Source: Duganella alba (lineage in GTDB: Bacteria > Pseudomonadota > Gammaproteobacteria > Burkholderiales > Burkholderiaceae_D). From it: a DNA stretch of 64,000 nucleotides. The stretch is from contig NZ_WKJN01000010.1 in NCBI RefSeq assembly GCF_009674495.1, positions 1 through 64,000 on the forward strand. Reading direction: 5' to 3'. The notes below the pieces were generated by a model, which ran no database searches, was not told the DNA's origin, and was given only the letters and a program-made list of their open reading frames with translations. Made by a program: the position numbers and the translations under genes. Below, one piece after another: positions 55,087 to 63,050 of this stretch (positions within the stretch are counted from its first letter, which is position 1; every line of letters begins with the position of its first letter).

Positions 55087-56190
55087 TTAAGCGGCGTCGG
55101 CCTTGTCGCCTTTATCGGCCTTGTCAACCGACTTCAGCTTGACCACGGTGTTGTCGGTGGACAGTGGCGGCAGCGCGCGCACGCCCAGCGATTCACGCAC
55201 CTTGTTTTCGATTTCCCACGCCAGTTCCGGGCGCTCTTGCAGGAAGATACGGGCGTTGTCCTTGCCCTGGCCGACGCGTTCGCCGTTATAGCTGTACCAC
55301 GAACCCGATTTCTCGACGATCTTGGCTTCCACGCCCAGGTCCAGGATCTCGCCTTCGCGCGAGGTGCCGGCGCCGTACAGGATGTCGAAGTGCGCTTCCT
55401 TGAACGGCGGCGCGATCTTGTTCTTGACGACCTTGACCTTGGTTTCGTTACCGATCACCTCGTCGCCCGATTTGATCGAGCCGGTGCGGCGGATGTCCAG
55501 GCGCACGGAGGCGTAGAACTTCAGCGCGTTACCGCCGGTGGTGGTTTCCGGCGAGCCGAACATCACGCCGATCTTCATGCGGATCTGGTTGATGAAGATG
55601 ACCAGGGTGTTGGTGCGGTTGATCGAACCGGTCAGCTTGCGCAGCGCTTGCGACATCAGGCGCGCTTGCAGACCTGGCAGCGAGTCGCCCATGTCGCCTT
55701 CGATCTCGGCGCGCGGCGTCAGCGCGGCGACCGAGTCGACCACCACCATGTCCACCGAGCCGGAACGGACCAGCGCGTCGCAGATTTCCAGCGCTTGCTC
55801 GCCGGTGTCCGGCTGCGAAATCAGCAGTTCGTGCAGGTTGACGCCCAGTTTCTGGGCATAGCCGACGTCCAGCGCGTGCTCGGCGTCGATAAAGGCGCAG
55901 GTGCCGCCCAGTTTTTGCATTTCCGCGATGGTTTGCAGGGTCAGCGTGGTTTTACCCGACGACTCCGGGCCGTAAATTTCCACCACGCGGCCGCGCGGCA
56001 GGCCGCCGACGCCCAGCGCCACGTCCAGGCCCAGGGAGCCGGTCGACACGACCTGGACTTCCTCGATCGGCGCACTGGCGTCCATGCGCATGACGGAACC
56101 TTTACCGAATTGCTTTTCGATCTGGGCCAGCGCAGCAGCCAGCGCCTTGGCTTTTTCAGATGCAGGTACTACGCCTTTTTTGTCGTCCAT
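55087..56190 (-). CDS. recA: Recombinase RecA
   Basis: The 367-residue protein has GSVMRMDAS, the Walker [11 protein letters not shown], Walker [10 protein letters not shown], loop L1 [25 protein letters not shown], and loop L2 with [32 protein letters not shown]. It performs strand exchange and triggers LexA self-cleavage. The C-terminal acidic tail is present, with an unusual lysine-aspartate repeat ([11 protein letters not shown]). A clear LexA box sits upstream. The operon continues with recX. Confidence 0.98.
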   Translation of the reverse strand: MDDKKGVVPASEKAKALAAALAQIEKQFGKGSVMRMDASAPIEEVQVVSTGSLGLDVALGVGGLPRGRVVEIYGPESSGKTTLTLQTIAEMQKLGGTCAFIDAEHALDVGYAQKLGVNLHELLISQPDTGEQALEICDALVRSGSVDMVVVDSVAALTPRAEIEGDMGDSLPGLQARLMSQALRKLTGSINRTNTLVIFINQIRMKIGVMFGSPETTTGGNALKFYASVRLDIRRTGSIKSGDEVIGNETKVKVVKNKIAPPFKEAHFDILYGAGTSREGEILDLGVEAKIVEKSGSWYSYNGERVGQGKDNARIFLQERPELAWEIENKVRESLGVRALPPLSTDNTVVKLKSVDKADKGDKADAA

Positions 56191-56228
56191 AATGTGCTTT
56201 CAGCCAGTTGGGTTGTTCGATACAGGTA

Positions 56229-56250
56229 GCACTGTATAAAAAAACAGTGC
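56229..56250 (-). promoter_or_regulatory. LexA (SOS) operator of recA
   Basis: The core CTGT-N8-ACAG (56232-56247) is extended to GCACTGT...ACAGTGC, a perfect 7-bp inverted repeat with an A-rich centre. It matches the consensus used by LexA in proteobacteria and lies 40-60 nt upstream of the recA ATG, where it would cover the promoter. Confidence 0.92.
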
Positions 56251-56286
56251 TTAATGCAAGCGGGATTTACGCAAATTCTTTGAGAT

Positions 56287-56319
56287 TGCACAAAAACTCG
56301 CCAAAATAGGGTTTGTGCA
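56287..56319. repeat. 8-bp perfect inverted repeat upstream of the response regulator gene
   Basis: TGCACAAA (56287-56294) and TTTGTGCA (56312-56319) are exact complements separated by 17 nt. It ends 2 nt before the AGGAG ribosome site of the gene at 56335, so it may be an autoregulatory operator or a leader hairpin. Confidence 0.45.
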
Positions 56320-56334
56320 TCAGGAGTGGTTTAC

Positions 56335-57051
56335 ATGCGTATTTTACTTGCCGAAGACGACAGCGTTCTGGCCGACGGGCTGACCCGATCCTTGCGGCAG
56401 TCCGGCTATGCCATCGATTGCGTGCGAAACGGACAGGAAGCCGACACCGCCCTGTCGACCCAGGAATTCGATCTGCTGATCCTGGACCTGGGCCTGCCCA
56501 AGCTGTCCGGCCTGGAAGTGCTGCGCCGCCTGCGCGCCCGTTCCTCACTGCTGCCGGTGCTGATTCTGACCGCCGCCGACTCGATCGAGCAGCGCGTCAA
56601 CGGCCTCGACCTCGGCGCCGACGATTATATGGCCAAACCGTTCGCCCTGTCGGAACTGGAGGCGCGCGTGCGTGCGCTGGTGCGGCGCGGCGCCGGCGGC
56701 GGCGCCACCGTCATCAGGCACGGTCCGCTGAGCTACGACCAGGTCGGCCGCAGCGCCTACATCAACGACCAGATGCTGGACCTGTCGGCGCGCGAACTGG
56801 GCCTGCTGGAAATCCTGCTGGCGCGCACCGGGCGGCTGGTGTCCAAGGAACAGCTGGTCGACCATTTGTGCGAATGGGGCGAGGAAGTCAGCAACAACGC
56901 CATCGAAGTCTATGTGCACCGGCTGCGCAAGAAGATCGAACTGGGCGGCGTGCGCATCGCCACCGTGCGCGGCCTCGGCTACTGCCTGGAGAAATTCAAC
57001 GACGCCGCGCGCGCCAGCGCCGAGGCGGACGCCGGGACCGCGCCGAAGTGA
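56335..57051 (+). CDS. OmpR-family response regulator (TctD/QseB-like)
   Basis: The 238-residue regulator has a receiver (MRILLAEDDSVLADGLTRSL, LLILDLGLPKLSG, AKPFALSELEARVRALVRRG) and a winged-helix domain (LDLSARELGLLEILLARTGRLVSKEQL, VYVHRLRKKIELGGVRIATVRGLGYCL). ATG 56335 is chosen, with AGGAG 8 nt upstream; a GTG 9 nt earlier lies too close to that site. It is the first gene of a four-gene operon with its kinase and a DUF4212/symporter pair, so it most likely controls uptake of the symporter substrate. Confidence 0.92.
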   Translation: MRILLAEDDSVLADGLTRSLRQSGYAIDCVRNGQEADTALSTQEFDLLILDLGLPKLSGLEVLRRLRARSSLLPVLILTAADSIEQRVNGLDLGADDYMAKPFALSELEARVRALVRRGAGGGATVIRHGPLSYDQVGRSAYINDQMLDLSARELGLLEILLARTGRLVSKEQLVDHLCEWGEEVSNNAIEVYVHRLRKKIELGGVRIATVRGLGYCLEKFNDAARASAEADAGTAPK

Positions 57052-58562
57052 CCCAGGAATCCGCCGACCTGGACTATCAGCCGCCCGCGCCCGACGCGGA
57101 CGAGGATATCCAGCATTCCCTGTTCGGCGAAATCCTGGACTGGATGCTGGCGCCGCTGCTGCTGCTGTGGCCGATGAGCATCGCCATCACCTACCTGGTG
57201 GCCAAGTCGATCGCCAACCAGCCGTTCGACCACGCGCTGGAAGACAGCGTGACCGTGCTGGCGCAGCAGGTGCGCTCGGTCGACGGCAAACTGATCAAAA
57301 GCCTGAGCGGCTCGGCGCGCGACATCCTGCGCGCCGACGACATCGACAACGTCTATTTCCAGATCCAGGGCCCGCGCGGCGAGCACATCGACGGCGACCG
57401 CGACATGCCGCAACCGCTGCTGGACGACGAGGACAAGACCAGCTCCGGCGGCGTGCGCTTCCGCAACGACAGCATGCACGGCACGCCGGTGCGCATCGCC
57501 TTCGCCTACGTGCAGATCGAGCGCAGCGACGGCAGCGAGCCGCAGCTGGCGCTGGTGCAGGTGGCGGAAACGCTGGAGAAGCGCGCGCAGCTGGCCAACG
57601 CCATCATCAAGGGCGTGATCCTGCCGCAGTTCATCGTGTTGCCGATTGTCCTTGCTTTAGTGTGGTTTGCCCTGGCGCGCGGCTTGTCGCCGCTGGCGCA
57701 GCTGCAGGAACGCATCCGCGCGCGCAGTCCGGAAGACCTCAGTCCGATCGGCTCCAACCAGGTGCCGGAGGAGATCACGCCGCTGGTGCGCTCGCTCAAC
57801 GAGATGCTGGCGCGCCTGTCGCTGACCATCGACATGCAGAAGCGCTTCATCGCCGACGCCGCGCACCAGATGCGCACGCCGCTGGCCGGCATGCGCATGC
57901 AGTCCGAGCTGGCGCTGCGCCAGACCGACAACGGCGAAATCCACCGCTCGCTGGAGCAGTTGGCCAAGAGCTCGGAGGCGGCCACGCGGCTGGTGAATCA
58001 GTTGCTGGCCCTGGCGCGCGCCGAGAACCAGCCGCAGACCGGCAGCGCCATGCTGCAACTGGACCTGGGCGAGGTGGCGCGCAACGTGGTGCAGGACTGG
58101 GTGCAGGCGTCGTTCGCGCACCGCATCGACCTCGGCTTCGAGGCGCCGCCGCAGCCGCTGCACATCACCGGCAATCCGACCATGCTGCGCGAGCTGCTGT
58201 CCAACCTGATCGACAATGCGCTGCGCTACACGCCGGCCGGCGGCAGCGTCACGGTGCGCGTGCGCAGCGACGATCTGGAACACGGCTATCTGGAAGTGGA
58301 AGACACGGGGCCGGGCATCGCCCAGGGCGAGCGCGAGCGCGTGTTCGAGCGCTTCTACCGGATTCTCGGCAATACCGCCGAAGGCAGCGGCCTCGGGCTG
58401 GCCATCGTGCGCGAGATCGCGCAGCAGCATGGCGCCGAGGTCGACATCTTCAGCAATCCGCGCGCCACGCAGCCCAAGCTGCCGGGCGCGCTGTTCCGAC
58501 TGACCTTCCCACTGCCGCCGGCGTCGCCGCCAGCGGACGACGAGCCGCCATATTATGGATAA
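57048..58562 (+). CDS. Sensor histidine kinase (TctE/QseC-like)
   Basis: The 504-residue kinase has a short cytoplasmic N-terminus, TM1 (LDWMLAPLLLLWPMSIAITYLV), a periplasmic sensor (about 50-180), TM2 (GVILPQFIVLPIVLALVWFAL), a HAMP-like linker, the H-box AAHQMRTPLAGMRMQ (His near residue 273), N-box NLIDNALRYTPAG, and G-boxes DTGPGIAQ and GSGLGLAIV. GTG 57048 overlaps the regulator stop (GTGA). The sensor has the single-layer mixed pattern seen in TctE-type kinases for carboxylic acids, which fits a symporter downstream. The 3' end overlaps the next gene by 8 nt. Confidence 0.92.
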   Translation: MTQESADLDYQPPAPDADEDIQHSLFGEILDWMLAPLLLLWPMSIAITYLVAKSIANQPFDHALEDSVTVLAQQVRSVDGKLIKSLSGSARDILRADDIDNVYFQIQGPRGEHIDGDRDMPQPLLDDEDKTSSGGVRFRNDSMHGTPVRIAFAYVQIERSDGSEPQLALVQVAETLEKRAQLANAIIKGVILPQFIVLPIVLALVWFALARGLSPLAQLQERIRARSPEDLSPIGSNQVPEEITPLVRSLNEMLARLSLTIDMQKRFIADAAHQMRTPLAGMRMQSELALRQTDNGEIHRSLEQLAKSSEAATRLVNQLLALARAENQPQTGSAMLQLDLGEVARNVVQDWVQASFAHRIDLGFEAPPQPLHITGNPTMLRELLSNLIDNALRYTPAGGSVTVRVRSDDLEHGYLEVEDTGPGIAQGERERVFERFYRILGNTAEGSGLGLAIVREIAQQHGAEVDIFSNPRATQPKLPGALFRLTFPLPPASPPADDEPPYYG

Positions 58563-58839
58563 ACCGATACCGCCGGACGCTCCGCTGACGCGCACACAGC
58601 ACTGGCACAAGACGCGCCGCATGACCGCGCTGCTGCTCCTGCTCTGGCTGCTGACCGGCTTCTGCGCCGCCTTCTTCGCCCGCGAGCTGGCCGGCCTCAG
58701 CGTGTTCGGCTGGCCGCTGTCGTTCTACCTGGCGGCGCAGGGCGCGTCGCTGGTCTACCTGGCCATCCTGGCCTTTTACGCCTGGCGCATGCGACGGCTG
58801 GACCGCGCCGCGCGCCAGCAAGCGGAGCCGCACGCTTGA
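58555..58839 (+). CDS. DUF4212 small membrane subunit of a sodium/solute symporter
   Basis: The 94-residue protein has two transmembrane helices (MTALLLLLWLLTGFCAAFFA and FYLAAQGASLVYLAILAFYAW) joined by the GWPLSFYLAAQG loop typical of DUF4212. Such proteins are encoded next to large SSS transporters and are thought to form the small subunit. The stop overlaps the symporter TTG (TTGA), so the two subunits are translationally coupled. Confidence 0.9.
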   Translation: MDKPIPPDAPLTRTQHWHKTRRMTALLLLLWLLTGFCAAFFARELAGLSVFGWPLSFYLAAQGASLVYLAILAFYAWRMRRLDRAARQQAEPHA

Positions 58840-60902
58840 AGCCGCCCCGCACCTTCTTCCAGCGCCTGCGCAGCTACTACGCCATGTTCACCGCCGGCTT
58901 CGGCGGCTTCCTGATCGCGCTGGCCGCGCTGGAACAGGAAGGCATGCCGCGCGTGTGGATCGGCTACCTGTTCATGTTCGCCACCATCGTGCTGTACGCG
59001 CTGATCGGCGTCATCAGCCGCACCTCCAACGTGCTGGAATACTACGTGGCCGGACGGCGCGTGCCGGCCATGTTCAACGGCATGGCCACCGCCGCCGACT
59101 GGATCTCCGCCGCCAGCTTCATCAGCCTGGCCGGCGGCCTGTACCTGCATGGCTTCGACGGCCTGGCCTACATCATGGGCTGGACCGGCGGCTACTGCCT
59201 GGTGGCGCTGCTGATCGCGCCCTACCTGCGCAAGTTCGCGCAATACACCATTCCCGACTTCCTGGCCGAACGCTACGGCGGCGCCGACCATCCCGACGCC
59301 GGCAGCCTCGGCGCGAAGACCGTGCGCGTGCTGGCGGTGATCGCCACCATCATCGTCTCCTTCACCTACGTGGTGGCGCAGATCTACGCGGTGGGGCTGA
59401 TCGCCTCGCGCTTCACCGGCGTCGACTTCTCGGTCGGCATCTTCCTCGGCCTGGCCAGCATCCTGGTGTGCTCCTTCCTCGGCGGCATGCGCGCCATCAC
59501 CTGGACCCAGGTGGCGCAGTACATCATCATCCTGGTGGCGTTCCTGATCCCCGCCATCTGGCTGTCGGCCAAGCACACCGACAACCCGATTCCGCAAGTC
59601 GCCTACGGCAAGCTGCTGCCCAAGCTGAGCGCGCGCGAACACGTGCTGCAGGAAGATCCGAAGGAAGCCGAAGTGCGCGCCGTGTTCCGCCAGCGCGCCG
59701 CCGATTACGAGCGCCGCCTGGCCAGCCTGCCGTCATCGTGGGAAACCGGCCGCATCGAGGCGCAGCGCAAGCTGGACAGCGTCAAGACGCGCAACGCCTC
59801 GCTGCTCGACATCCGCAACGCCGAACGCGAGCTGGTGGCCTACCCCAAGAACGCCGACGAAGCCGAACGCATGTGGACCGAAGCGCGCGAGCAGAACCTG
59901 CAACGCGCCGAACCGATCACGCCGCACGCCACGCCCTATCCGGGCGATCCGGAAACCTCGGACATCAAGCGCAACAACTTCCTGGCGCTGGTGTTCTGCC
60001 TGATGCTGGGCACCGCCGCGCTGCCGCACATTTTGATGCGCTCCTACACCACGCCGTCGGTGCACGACACCCGCGTGTCGGTGCTGTGGACGCTGTTCTT
60101 CATCCTGCTGATTTACCTGACCATTCCGGCGCTGGCGGTGCTGGTCAAGTACGACATCTACAACGCGCTGGTCGGCACCAGCTACGACCACCTGCCGAAC
60201 TGGGTCTCGTACTGGGCCAATGTAGACAAGCTCAATCCGCTGTTCAGCATCAACGACATCAACCACGACGGCGTGGTGCAGTTGGCCGAAATCACCATCG
60301 ACGCCGACGTGCTGGTGCTGGCCACGCCGGAAATCGCCGGCCTGCCGTATGTGATCTCCGGGCTGGTGGCGGCCGGCGGCCTGGCCGCCGCGCTGTCCAC
60401 CGCCGACGGCCTGCTGCTGGCCATCTCCAACGCGCTGTCGCACGACGTCTATTACAAGCTGGTGGACCGCAGCGCCTCGACGCAAAAGCGGGTGACGATT
60501 TCCAAGCTGCTGTTGCTGGCGGTGGCCTTCATCGCCGCCTACGCCGCCTCGACCAAGCCGGGCGACATCCTGTCGCTGGTGGGCGCGGCCTTCTCGCTGG
60601 CCGGCTCGACGCTGTTCCCGGCGCTGGTGCTGGGCGTGTTCTGGAAGCGCGCCAACCACCAGGGCGCGATCGCCGGCATGATCGCCGGCTTCGTCGTGTG
60701 CGTGTACTACATGCTGCACACCAATCCGATCCTGGGCGGCGGCGCGGCCTCGCAGTGGTTCCACATCGCGCCGATTTCGGCCGGCATCTTCGGCGTGCCG
60801 GCCGGGCTGCTGACGATTATCGTCGTCAGCCTGCTGACGCCGGCGCCGGGGCCGCAGACCGGGGCGCTGGTCGATTACATCCGCGCGCCGGAACAACAAT
60901 AA
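58836..60902 (+). CDS. Sodium:solute symporter (SSS family, VC_2705-like) with insert and EF-hand loop
   Basis: The 688-residue transporter has the SSS core: ATAADWISAASFISLAGGLYLHG, the sodium-site region TIPDFLAERYGG, and GLVAAGGLAAALSTADGLLLAISNALSHDVYYKL. It probably imports a short carboxylate such as acetate with Na+. Two features are odd. A hydrophilic, coiled-coil-like insert of about 130 residues (about 248-376) separates early helices, and the loop near 474-485 reads DINHDGVVQLAE, a full EF-hand calcium loop. The start is TTG at 58836, coupled to the DUF4212 gene. It ends the four-gene operon. Confidence 0.9.
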   Translation: MKPPRTFFQRLRSYYAMFTAGFGGFLIALAALEQEGMPRVWIGYLFMFATIVLYALIGVISRTSNVLEYYVAGRRVPAMFNGMATAADWISAASFISLAGGLYLHGFDGLAYIMGWTGGYCLVALLIAPYLRKFAQYTIPDFLAERYGGADHPDAGSLGAKTVRVLAVIATIIVSFTYVVAQIYAVGLIASRFTGVDFSVGIFLGLASILVCSFLGGMRAITWTQVAQYIIILVAFLIPAIWLSAKHTDNPIPQVAYGKLLPKLSAREHVLQEDPKEAEVRAVFRQRAADYERRLASLPSSWETGRIEAQRKLDSVKTRNASLLDIRNAERELVAYPKNADEAERMWTEAREQNLQRAEPITPHATPYPGDPETSDIKRNNFLALVFCLMLGTAALPHILMRSYTTPSVHDTRVSVLWTLFFILLIYLTIPALAVLVKYDIYNALVGTSYDHLPNWVSYWANVDKLNPLFSINDINHDGVVQLAEITIDADVLVLATPEIAGLPYVISGLVAAGGLAAALSTADGLLLAISNALSHDVYYKLVDRSASTQKRVTISKLLLLAVAFIAAYAASTKPGDILSLVGAAFSLAGSTLFPALVLGVFWKRANHQGAIAGMIAGFVVCVYYMLHTNPILGGGAASQWFHIAPISAGIFGVPAGLLTIIVVSLLTPAPGPQTGALVDYIRAPEQQ

Positions 60903-60976
60903 AATACAATTGCCCCTTGGCGGTTTTGGCAACTTGGTGCTATCTTGCCTCAGTTACTTATTTTATAACAAGGCAT

Positions 60977-62992
60977 ATGCGCTCCCACCACTTTTTGCGC
61001 GCCCTGGCCCTGGCCGGCGCGTTCCTCTGCGGCCACGCCCTCGCCGCCGACGCCGCCAAGGCCCTGCCGCCCAGCGCCGACTTCTTCACCAATCCTGAAT
61101 TCAGCGACGCCGTGCTCTCGCCCAGCGGCAAATACCTGGCCGTGCGCCTGGCCACCAAGGGCAAACATGACGTGCTCGGCGTGGTCGATCTGGCCACCGA
61201 CGGCATCAAGGTGGTGGGCAATTTCAACGACGCCGATGTCGGCCAGTACCGCTGGGTCAACGACAACCGCCTGGTGTTCACCGCTGCCGACCGCGACCTG
61301 GGCGAGGCCGACATGCGCTACGCCCCGGGCCTGTACGCCATCAACCGCGACGGCACCGGCTTCCGCCAGCTGGCGATGCGCAGCTGGCAGCCGTTCCTGA
61401 CCAGCGGCGCCAGCACCGCCGCGCGCGACCTGCTGCCGTGGCACACCTATCTGATGGGCCAGCGCGGCGCGCAGGACTCGGACTTCATCTACGTGCTGGA
61501 CCGCAACTACAGCAACACCGGCGAATTCCTGTCCAGCAGCGTGCTACGCCTGAATACGGTCACCGGCCGCACCAGCGGCAACGTGCCGCGTCCGGGCGAC
61601 AGCGTCGCGTGGATGCTCGACAACGAAGGCGAGCCGCGCCTGACCACCACCCGCGAAAAAGGCGGCAGCAACAACATCTACTACCGCGACCCGGCCACCA
61701 AGGACTGGCGCAAGCTGACCGACTTCGAACGCTACACCGGCCGTGGCGGCGGCTTCCGCCCGCTGGCGTTCGGCAACGACGGCACGCTGTACGTGATCCA
61801 CACCACGCCCGGCCAGGACACCACCTCGGTCTACAGCTACGACATCGCCAGCGGCAAGCTGTCCGACAAGGCGCTGGTCAACCTGGAGGGCTACGACTTC
61901 AACGGCCAGCTGATCATGGACAAGGACAAGCTGCTGGGCGTGCGCCACCTGACCGATGCCTGGGGCACCACCTGGCTCGATCCGGCCATGCAGGCGATGC
62001 AGGCCAAAGTCGACCAGCTGCTGCCCAACACCGCCAACCTGCTGACCTTGCCGTCGCGGGCCGAAACGCCGTGGGTGATGGTGAGCGCCTATGCCGACAT
62101 CTGGCCAAGGCGCCTGATGCTTTACAACAGCGAAACCGGTAAGCTGCGCATGATCAGCGCGACCTTTCCCAACATCGACCCGAACCAGATGGCGCGCAAG
62201 GAACTGGTGCACTACAAGGCGCGTGACGGCCTCTCCATTCCAGCCTGGCTGACGCTGCCCAAGGGCGCCGGCAAGAACCTGCCGATGGTGGTGCTGGTCC
62301 ACGGCGGGCCGTGGGCGCGCGGCGGCAGCTGGGAGTGGGTGCCGGCGGTGCAGTTCCTGGCCTCGCGCGGCTACGCCGTGCTGGAACCGGAATATCGCGG
62401 CAGCACCGGCTATGGCAGCAAGCTGTTCCGCGCCGGCTGGAAGCAGTGGGGCATGAAGATGCAGGACGACATCGCCGACGGTACCCGCTGGGCGATCGCC
62501 CAGGGCTATGCCGACGCCCAGCGCATCTGCATCGGCGGCCCCAACTACGGCGGCTACGCCACGCTGATGGGCCTGATCAAGGACCCGGACCTGTACAAGT
62601 GCGGCGTGGAATGGCTGGGCATCACCGACATCAACCTGCTCTACGACGGCAGTTGGAACTACCGCTCCGACATGAGCGACGACTACAAGCGCTACGGCAT
62701 GCCGGCGCTGATCGGCGACCAGGAAAAGGACGCCGAGCAGTTCAAGGCCACCTCGCCGCTGCTGCGGGCGGCCGAGATCAAGCAGCCGCTGCTGATGGCC
62801 TACGGCGGCGCCGACACCCGTGTCACGCCGGCGCACAGCATCAAGTTCTACAAGGCGATCAAGGCCACCAATCCAAACGTCGAGCTGATCGAGTACGAGG
62901 AGGAAGGCCACGGCTGGAAGCTGCCGAAGAACCGCGTCGACTTCTGGGACCGGGTCGACAAATTCCTCGACAAGAATATCGGCGCGCACTGA
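60977..62992 (+). CDS. S9-family prolyl oligopeptidase-like protein lacking the catalytic Ser
   Basis: The 671-residue protein has a signal peptide (MRSHHFLRALALAGAFLCGHALA), a beta-propeller domain (about 40-400) and an S9 alpha/beta-hydrolase domain (about 420-671, VVLVHGGPWARGG, VLEPEYRGSTGYG). The nucleophile elbow reads CIGGPNYGGYATLMG, so the Ser of G-x-S-x-G is Asn523. Acid D613 (GGADTRV) and H645 (EEGHGWK) remain. As a result it is probably not an active serine peptidase, unless a nearby residue takes over. It could bind peptides or act as a scaffold. The ATG at 60977 is the signal peptide start. Confidence 0.85.
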   Translation: MRSHHFLRALALAGAFLCGHALAADAAKALPPSADFFTNPEFSDAVLSPSGKYLAVRLATKGKHDVLGVVDLATDGIKVVGNFNDADVGQYRWVNDNRLVFTAADRDLGEADMRYAPGLYAINRDGTGFRQLAMRSWQPFLTSGASTAARDLLPWHTYLMGQRGAQDSDFIYVLDRNYSNTGEFLSSSVLRLNTVTGRTSGNVPRPGDSVAWMLDNEGEPRLTTTREKGGSNNIYYRDPATKDWRKLTDFERYTGRGGGFRPLAFGNDGTLYVIHTTPGQDTTSVYSYDIASGKLSDKALVNLEGYDFNGQLIMDKDKLLGVRHLTDAWGTTWLDPAMQAMQAKVDQLLPNTANLLTLPSRAETPWVMVSAYADIWPRRLMLYNSETGKLRMISATFPNIDPNQMARKELVHYKARDGLSIPAWLTLPKGAGKNLPMVVLVHGGPWARGGSWEWVPAVQFLASRGYAVLEPEYRGSTGYGSKLFRAGWKQWGMKMQDDIADGTRWAIAQGYADAQRICIGGPNYGGYATLMGLIKDPDLYKCGVEWLGITDINLLYDGSWNYRSDMSDDYKRYGMPALIGDQEKDAEQFKATSPLLRAAEIKQPLLMAYGGADTRVTPAHSIKFYKAIKATNPNVELIEYEEEGHGWKLPKNRVDFWDRVDKFLDKNIGAH

Positions 62993-63050
62993 CATTCGCG
63001 TTATAGTTCCCGGTGCAGCAAGCCTTTCAAACCACCACGGAGGAGCGGGC

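Noticed and set aside
58955..62992. Very long open frame on the plus strand (about 1345 codons)
   Set aside because: Its first half is a shadow of the symporter gene in another frame; only the part from 60977 with a signal peptide is a real gene.
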